Below, one piece after another: positions 5,457 to 10,236 of a stretch of 10,236 bases of DNA. The DNA comes from Rhodocyclaceae bacterium UBA6160 (lineage in GTDB: Bacteria; Pseudomonadota; Gammaproteobacteria; Burkholderiales; Rhodocyclaceae): assembly GCA_002422995.1 (NCBI GenBank), contig DIUK01000110.1, positions 1-10,236 of the forward strand, read 5' to 3'. The translations under genes and the position numbers were made by a program. The notes under the pieces are model-generated. The model made no database searches and had not been told where the DNA came from. It was given only the letters and a program-made list of their open reading frames with translations. Each line of letters starts with the position of its first letter. Within the stretch, counting starts at the first letter, position 1.

Positions 5457-8400
5457 ATGCATTTGCGTATCTGCAACTTTTCTCATCGGCGATATTTCGA
5501 TTCTCTCTTGATCGGAATTGCCAGCCTATGCGGCGCAGTGACAGCAGCCCCGGCCGCTGATGCAATGCCTGATCTGGCTGTTGATCCAGCGCTTTTGGGT
5601 GATATTCCGGCGAAAGTTGCGCCTGTTGCTTCTGCAGCAGGCGAATCGGTGCCGACAGCAAATGCGGCAGTGGCTGATGCGACAAGTGAATTAGCGAAAG
5701 CCAGCCAGGCAGCATCTACACCAGTGCAGCCGCCCAACGAGAGGGTAGTTGTGACGCAGCAAACAGCGCCTGTTACTCCCGTTACTCCTTTGGAAGGTTC
5801 TGCAACAACTCCTGCTGTATTGCCTCGTGCGGCGACAAGTGCGCGTCCTAAAGCAGTAGCTGCGCCTGCCGCCGTTGCTTTGACAGTTGAGCCTGCGAGA
5901 ACAGCGGTCAAAACTTTACCCGCACTGCGTGTGGATCCTGCTTTGCTGGGGAATGGCAATGCAACGCGTTATGCTGCAAGCACAGACTCTGCGCCGTTAG
6001 CAATACAAGCTGGATCTGCTGCGGAGCCGCAGGGGACGCCCCCTGTATTCGCTACGGATGTGGCAAGTATGGGCGAATCAGCACCCAGGGCAAGGGTCGG
6101 CATGCCACGGTCAAGGATAAGTCGTCCGCTTGGTAAAAAAGCAGCAAGTAAGGTACCTGTTGCTGCTATGGCGGTTATTGCGCCGTCACAACCGAAAGTG
6201 GTTTCGGCCGCGACGGTTGCCGCGCCGCGTGTCAGCACATTGCCTGCACTGCGGGTTGATCCTGCTTTGTTAGGCGAGGGTCAAGATGTGCGTTTGGCTG
6301 CGCCTGCTATGACATTGCAAACCCCACCTGAAGTGGCTGTGCAGCCTGGTATTGCGCCAACCTATTCTGCACACATGGCAGCGGGTGTTTTACCTGGGCC
6401 AAAGTTGAAATCCTCTGCTCAATTACTTCCTTATATTTCCCAGCCCGATGAGCAGCTGCCCACATTTATTACCGCAAATAACATGACCGGGCAAACCGAT
6501 GTGCAAGTGGTCGCGCAAGGTGATGTAGACCTTCGGCGCCAGGGCACGGTACTCAAGAGCGACAAGCTCACGCACTGGCAAACGACTGATGAAGTGGAGG
6601 CCGAGGGGAATGTCGACCTTGTTAATGAAGGAACGCATGTTCGTGGTCCGAAGATGCGCATGAATTTGAGTGAAAACACCGGTTTTTTTGAACAACCGGA
6701 ATATCAAATTCGGCAACCTCAAGCAGACTCGTCGCCTGTGTTATGGACAATAGGTGAAATCCCTGCAGGAGAGCTGACAACCGGGCAAGGTGTTGCATCG
6801 CGCATCGACTTTGAGGGCAAGGGGAAATACCGCTTGACGGACGCAACCTATAGCACCTGCACCCCTGCGGCAGGGGAATCAGCAGACTGGTTTGCCAAGA
6901 CAGCTAACTTGCGCCTTGATTATGTTGATCAAGTGGGTGTGGCCAGCAATGCCGCGATTTACTTCAAGGGCGTGCCTATTTTGTATTCGCCCTGGATGAG
7001 TTTTTCGTTGAATAATGAGCGCAAAAGTGGCTTGCTGACGCCTACCCTGGGATCAACATCGCGTGGTGGTTTTGAGTTTACGCAACCCCTGTATTGGAAT
7101 ATCGCGCCAAATATGGATGCGACAATTGCGCCGCGTATTATTACCAAACGAGGGGTATTATGGAATGGCGAGTTCCGCTACTTGCAGCCAGACTACGCCG
7201 GTATTTTTAACGGTCAATTGTTGCCGAATGATCGTCTGGAAGAGCGGCAGCGAAGTGCCTATTCCTATAGGCATACACAGAACTTTGGTTATGGAATCAA
7301 TGGTGCGATTGACCTGAACTATGCGTCAGATGGTACTTATTTTAGTGATTTTGGCAGTAACTCAGCCATCATTGCGCAAACCAATTTGCTGCGGCAAGGT
7401 AGTTTGAGCTATGGCGGCAGCTGGTGGTCAGTCAGTGCGTTAGCGCAGAGTTATCAAACATTGCAAGACCCGGGCTTGCCACCAGTGGTAACTCCCTACA
7501 AGCGGCTACCGCAGATTAATGCGATAGCAAACCGCAGTGATTTACCGCTAGGCACAGAGTTCTCTTTTACTGGCGAGCACGTTAATTTTCAGCACCCCAC
7601 GTTAACCGAAGGTAAGCGGTTCACGCTCTATCCGCAGTTGTCATGGCCATTGCAGACGGCAGCTTTTTTTGTCACCCCGAAAGTGGGGGTGCATTCAACG
7701 AAATACAGCTTGAAAAAACAGGCGCCGGGCGTGCCAGATAGCATCACCCGGACAGTGCCTATTGCCAGCATCGATAGTGGCATGACATTCGAGCGCCCTT
7801 TGCAATGGTTTGGCCAGTCGCTTACCCAAACACTTGAGCCGCGGCTTTATTATTTATACATTCCAGAACGCGATCAGAGTCAAATTCCTAATTTTGATTC
7901 TGGTGTGGCCGACTTTAATTTTGCGCAAATTTTTTCTGAAAACCGCTATGTCGGCGGTGATCGCATCAATGATGCAAATCAAATTACCGGCATGGTGACG
8001 ACCCGCCTGGTGGATCAGGCGAGCGGTGCAGAAATTTTGCGTGCGGCTTTTGGTCAGCGAGTTTATTTCACAACACAACACGTAGGCTTGCCGGGTGAGG
8101 CTTTGCGCACAGGGCGACAAACTGATTTGCTGGGCGCATTTACAGGCCGCGTGCTGCCCAAGCTTTATGTGGATGCGGGTGTGCAGTACAGTACTGAAGC
8201 CAGCAAGCTTGAGCGTTTTAATTTAACCAGCCGTTACCAGCCTGAAATTGGTAAGTTGGTCAATGCCGGCTATCGCTATACACGCGATCAGTTGAGTCAG
8301 ATTGACTTTTCGAGCCAGTGGCCCTTGGGCGGCGGTTGGTACGGCGTGGGGCGTTATAACTATTCTTTAAAAGACAAGCGCCTGGTCGAAGCTATTGCAG

Positions 8401-8615
8401 GTTTTGAGTATGATGGCGATTGCTGGGTGGGGCGTGTAGTGTTGCAGCGGTTAGCAACACAAACGGATCGTGTGAATAACTCCATTTTCTTTCAGCTTGA
8501 GCTGAACGGTTTTGCAAAACTTGGCTCTAACCCATTGTCGCTACTTAAGCGCGCAGTGCCAGGCTATGGTGCGATTAACCTGCCGAATGAAGAAGGTACG
8601 CAATTCGAGCCGTGA
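5457..8615 (+). CDS. lptD: LPS-assembly outer-membrane protein LptD with a long N-terminal extension
   Basis: Outer-membrane translocon that, plugged by lipoprotein LptE, inserts LPS arriving through the LptA bridge. 1052 residues against 784 in E. coli. Signal peptide 1 to about 34 (hydrophobic SLLIGIASLCGAVTA, then AAPAADA). Residues about 36-315 are an Ala/Pro/Val/Thr-rich, probably disordered extension with three VDPALLG motifs (42-48, 159-165, 267-273). Residues about 335-480 are the LptA-like jellyroll (GDVDLRRQG, AEGNVDLVNEG). The barrel follows, with VPILYSPWMSF (506-516), RKSGLLTPTLG (522-532), the family hallmark WNIAPNMDATI (547-557) and W-NGEFRYL (569-576). The mature protein has only two cysteines, Cys468 (YSTCTP) and Cys989 (DGDCWVG), matching one long-range disulfide. 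The ATG at 5457 is chosen because a stop lies in frame at 5412-5414 and the start yields a proper signal peptide; there is no clear Shine-Dalgarno. surA follows after about 109 bases. Confidence 0.96.
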   Translation: MHLRICNFSHRRYFDSLLIGIASLCGAVTAAPAADAMPDLAVDPALLGDIPAKVAPVASAAGESVPTANAAVADATSELAKASQAASTPVQPPNERVVVTQQTAPVTPVTPLEGSATTPAVLPRAATSARPKAVAAPAAVALTVEPARTAVKTLPALRVDPALLGNGNATRYAASTDSAPLAIQAGSAAEPQGTPPVFATDVASMGESAPRARVGMPRSRISRPLGKKAASKVPVAAMAVIAPSQPKVVSAATVAAPRVSTLPALRVDPALLGEGQDVRLAAPAMTLQTPPEVAVQPGIAPTYSAHMAAGVLPGPKLKSSAQLLPYISQPDEQLPTFITANNMTGQTDVQVVAQGDVDLRRQGTVLKSDKLTHWQTTDEVEAEGNVDLVNEGTHVRGPKMRMNLSENTGFFEQPEYQIRQPQADSSPVLWTIGEIPAGELTTGQGVASRIDFEGKGKYRLTDATYSTCTPAAGESADWFAKTANLRLDYVDQVGVASNAAIYFKGVPILYSPWMSFSLNNERKSGLLTPTLGSTSRGGFEFTQPLYWNIAPNMDATIAPRIITKRGVLWNGEFRYLQPDYAGIFNGQLLPNDRLEERQRSAYSYRHTQNFGYGINGAIDLNYASDGTYFSDFGSNSAIIAQTNLLRQGSLSYGGSWWSVSALAQSYQTLQDPGLPPVVTPYKRLPQINAIANRSDLPLGTEFSFTGEHVNFQHPTLTEGKRFTLYPQLSWPLQTAAFFVTPKVGVHSTKYSLKKQAPGVPDSITRTVPIASIDSGMTFERPLQWFGQSLTQTLEPRLYYLYIPERDQSQIPNFDSGVADFNFAQIFSENRYVGGDRINDANQITGMVTTRLVDQASGAEILRAAFGQRVYFTTQHVGLPGEALRTGRQTDLLGAFTGRVLPKLYVDAGVQYSTEASKLERFNLTSRYQPEIGKLVNAGYRYTRDQLSQIDFSSQWPLGGGWYGVGRYNYSLKDKRLVEAIAGFEYDGDCWVGRVVLQRLATQTDRVNNSIFFQLELNGFAKLGSNPLSLLKRAVPGYGAINLPNEEGTQFEP
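5574..6275 (+). repeat. Triplicated VDPALLG peptide motif in the LptD extension
   Basis: Copies are LAVDPALLG (5574-5600), LPALRVDPALLG (5916-5951) and LPALRVDPALLG (6240-6275), at intervals of 117 and 108 codons. The second and third share all 12 residues, yet 6 of the 12 codons differ, all synonymously. The first copy differs from the second in 6 of its 7 VDPALLG codons, again only synonymously. A Pro-Lys and Val/Ala-rich run precedes copies two and three (131-153 and 246-261), so the repeated unit may be longer than the motif. No function is known to me. Confidence 0.85.
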
Positions 8616-8724
8616 TCGGGTTTCGGTAAGCCTTCAGAAGGCGTGGGAATGTCGTACGAACAGAAGGTAAATCTTTAGCTTATTAACTAAGAGTGCATGT
8701 CTTTTTGAATTAGGTGACGAAGTG
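8616..8724 (+). other. lptD-surA spacer with a small hairpin
   Basis: The 109-base gap contains a compact inverted repeat GCCTTC-a-GAAGGC (8630-8642), not followed by a T tract and so not a convincing terminator, and an 8-base palindrome TCGTACGA (8652-8659). The second half is AT-rich and could contain a surA promoter, but I see no clear -35/-10 pair. Read-through from lptD is the simplest model. Confidence 0.4.
8712..8717 (+). promoter_or_regulatory. Ribosome binding site of surA
   Basis: AGGTGA stands 7 bases before the ATG at 8725, a near-ideal spacing. It is only 4 bases from the in-frame GTG at 8722 and 13 from the ATG at 8731, so it decides for the ATG at 8725. It is the only clear Shine-Dalgarno I can see before any gene start in this window. 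Confidence 0.7.
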
Positions 8725-10047
8725 ATGAAGATGTTTTATTTCCGGGCAGTATTGATTTCTGTTCTTGGTTTTTTGCTTTTCACCACTGCTTTTTCAGTCA
8801 AGGCGGCAAGTCCGATTGAGGTCGACCGCATTGTTGCTGTAGTGAATGATGAGGCGATCACGATGGGAGAGTTGCAAGCGCGGCTGGCGAGTGTGTTGCG
8901 GCAGATGCGTGAGCAAAATGTTCCATTGCCGCCGCAAGAGGTGATAGAGCGACAAATGTTGGAGCGCATGATTACAGAACGTGTGCAGTTGCAAGAGGCC
9001 AAAGAGAGTGGCGTGTTGGTTTCTAATGAGGAGTTGGATGATTCTTTACAGCGTATCGCCGAAAACAATAAATTAAGCATGGCTGCTTTCCGTGAAGCGC
9101 TGGAGAAAGATGGCATTCGGTGGGGCAAGTTTCGGGAAGAAATTCGTAGCGAAATAACGCTCGCCCGTTTGCGTGAGCGGGAGGTTAGCCGTCGCGCATC
9201 AATTTCCGATGGGGAAATTGATAATTACATCAATAATCCTGATAGTGGCGCACAAACAGAAAAAATGCTGGTTAACCTGTCACACATTGTTTTGCAGGTG
9301 CCAGAAAATGCGACACCCGACCAACTGATGCGCATTGGCGCAAGGGCGCAAGCGGCGTTGACGCAAGTTCAAAATGGCGAAGATTTTGCCAAAGTGGCCG
9401 CTAGTTTTTCCAATGCACCGGATGGTTTAAAAGGTGGCGCATTGGGGTTGCGGCCTATAGATCGCTTGCCTCTGCTATATGCAGAATTGGCAAAAAAACT
9501 TCAGCAGGGCGAGGTCAGCGAGATTGTGCGTAGTCCGGCGGGTTTTCATATTGTGAAATTGATAGAAAAACGCAATGGTGAAGCCAAGCCGTTGAGTGCC
9601 TCTACACAACAAACACATGCCCGGCATATTTTGATCAAGGTCAATGAGTTGGTCTCAGCAGCCGAGGCTGAGCACAAAATACAAGCACTCAAGGAGCGAC
9701 TGGATAATGGCGCTGACTTTGCTGAGCTTGCCCGTCAGCATTCGAATGACTTGTCAGCAGCCAAGGGTGGCGATTTGGGTTGGCTTTACGCCGGCGATAC
9801 AGTGCCTGAGTTTGAGGCGGCAATGAATGCTTTGCAAATCAATCAAATTAGTGCCCCCGTACAGTCCCCTTTTGGTTTTCATTTGATTCAGGTGTTGGCG
9901 CGGCGAGTCGGTGAGCTCAGCGTTGAGCGCCAGCGAATGGCGGCGCGTCAAGTGCTGCGTGAGCGTAAGGCTGATGAGGTATATCAAGATTGGGTTCGGC
10001 AATTGCGTGATCGTGCTTATGTTGAAGACCGACTCAAAGAACTCTAA
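8725..10047 (+). CDS. surA: Periplasmic chaperone and peptidyl-prolyl isomerase SurA
   Basis: Periplasmic chaperone that escorts unfolded outer-membrane proteins, LptD among them, to the BAM complex. 440 residues from the chosen ATG (E. coli 428). Signal peptide 1-27 (hydrophobic AVLISVLGFLLFTTAF, cleavage after SVKA). The N-terminal chaperone domain starts with IEVDRIVAVVNDEAIT (31-46) and extends to about 170. First parvulin domain about 184-283 (LSHIVLQV, GGALGLRP, SPAGFHIVKL); second about 298-394 (HARHILIKV, HSNDLSAAKGGDLGW, SPFGFHLIQV). The C-terminal helix-strand (about 395-440) completes the chaperone core. In E. coli only the second parvulin domain is an active isomerase. It stands between lptD and pdxA, the order also found in gammaproteobacteria, where rsmA follows. 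Identification is secure. Confidence 0.97.
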   Translation: MKMFYFRAVLISVLGFLLFTTAFSVKAASPIEVDRIVAVVNDEAITMGELQARLASVLRQMREQNVPLPPQEVIERQMLERMITERVQLQEAKESGVLVSNEELDDSLQRIAENNKLSMAAFREALEKDGIRWGKFREEIRSEITLARLREREVSRRASISDGEIDNYINNPDSGAQTEKMLVNLSHIVLQVPENATPDQLMRIGARAQAALTQVQNGEDFAKVAASFSNAPDGLKGGALGLRPIDRLPLLYAELAKKLQQGEVSEIVRSPAGFHIVKLIEKRNGEAKPLSASTQQTHARHILIKVNELVSAAEAEHKIQALKERLDNGADFAELARQHSNDLSAAKGGDLGWLYAGDTVPEFEAAMNALQINQISAPVQSPFGFHLIQVLARRVGELSVERQRMAARQVLRERKADEVYQDWVRQLRDRAYVEDRLKEL

Positions 10048-10236
10048 GCCTATAGTTATTTCATCCGGCGAACCCGCTGGTATCGGCCCTGATCTCTGTC
10101 TGCAATTGTTGACTCGTAGTTGGCCTGTCCCGTTGGTGATATTGGGCGATAAGGATTTGTTTTTGGCGCGAGCACAGACCTTGGGTTTGGCTTGGGAAGG
10201 TGCTGAGCGTATTCATTTTCAGCATGTGCCATTAGC
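10019..10236 (+). CDS. pdxA: 4-hydroxythreonine-4-phosphate dehydrogenase PdxA (5' part; 3' end outside the window)
   Basis: NAD-dependent enzyme of pyridoxal 5'-phosphate synthesis that oxidises 4-phosphohydroxy-L-threonine; the product decarboxylates and is condensed by PdxJ. Only the first 72 of about 330 residues are inside the window. The N-terminal hallmark SSGEPAGIGPDL (15-26) matches the family pattern PGDPAGIGPE, followed by SWPVPLVILGDKDLF (34-48), as in E. coli PdxA. The ATG at 10019 gives MLKTDSKNSKPIVISSGEPAG and overlaps the last 29 bases of surA in another frame, so translational coupling is likely. A TTG at 10022 is a less likely start. No Shine-Dalgarno is visible. The frame stays open to the window end. 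Confidence 0.93.
   Translation, partial: MLKTDSKNSKPIVISSGEPAGIGPDLCLQLLTRSWPVPLVILGDKDLFLARAQTLGLAWEGAERIHFQHVPL

Noticed and set aside
5263..5511. Plus-strand open frame (GTG start, 82 residues) spanning the spacer into lptD
   Set aside because: It is largely the translated repeat region and palindrome, overlaps the lptD signal-peptide codons by 55 bases, and has no recognisable features.
5523..5534. Possible lipobox around Cys25 of LptD
   Set aside because: The bases at -3 to -1 encode ASL before Cys rather than L-[AS]-[GA]; LptD is an integral barrel, and a normal signal-peptidase I site follows at about residues 30-36.
5483..5959. Minus-strand 158-residue open frame within lptD
   Set aside because: It is the antisense of the Ala/Pro-rich extension; the Ala/Gly/Thr/Ser-rich product is what reverse reading of such codons yields.
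8630..8642. Terminator after lptD
   Set aside because: The hairpin has a one- to three-base loop and no following T tract, so termination between lptD and surA is not supported.

Overview
The window reads as a chromosomal housekeeping locus of a Gram-negative proteobacterium, most likely a betaproteobacterium. I infer this from three things: the lptD-surA-pdxA order, the amgK-murU peptidoglycan-salvage pair divergent from lptD (also known from Pseudomonas), and a UbiH with a degenerate DG motif. Genus cannot be fixed from the sequence. I see no RNA gene, insertion sequence, phage gene or CRISPR array.

Left part (1-5182, minus strand, GC-rich). Read in the direction of transcription, the genes are amgK, murU, pepP, ubiH and dusB (3' end outside the window). 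amgK and murU share one base (TGATG) and pepP follows murU after 8 bases. ubiH follows pepP after a few tens of bases, so these four look like one transcript. dusB lies 175 bases further on, behind its own promoter candidate and a terminator-like hairpin. The products cover MurNAc/GlcNAc salvage to UDP-MurNAc (AmgK, MurU), Xaa-Pro peptide trimming (PepP), ubiquinone hydroxylation (UbiH) and tRNA dihydrouridine synthesis (DusB).

Centre (5183-5456). This 274-base divergent spacer is unusually structured. It holds three 11-bp direct repeats next to amgK, a perfect 17-bp tandem duplication with a third partial copy, and a 23-bp near-perfect palindrome. Each arm of the palindrome is an extended -10 element (TGnTAGAAT), one on each strand, which suggests a face-to-face bidirectional promoter for amgK and lptD.

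Right part (5457-10236, plus strand, less GC-rich). lptD is followed by surA and the start of pdxA, which overlaps surA by 29 bases. LptD inserts lipopolysaccharide in the outer membrane, and SurA is the periplasmic chaperone that delivers outer-membrane proteins such as LptD. The locus therefore combines peptidoglycan recycling with outer-membrane assembly.

The most unusual item is LptD itself. At 1052 residues it carries about 280 extra Ala/Pro/Val-rich residues between the signal peptide and the normal periplasmic domain. A short motif, VDPALLG (twice as LPALRVDPALLG), occurs three times there, about 110 residues apart. The DNA of the copies differs only at synonymous positions, which argues that the peptide itself is under selection. 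I know of no assigned function for it.
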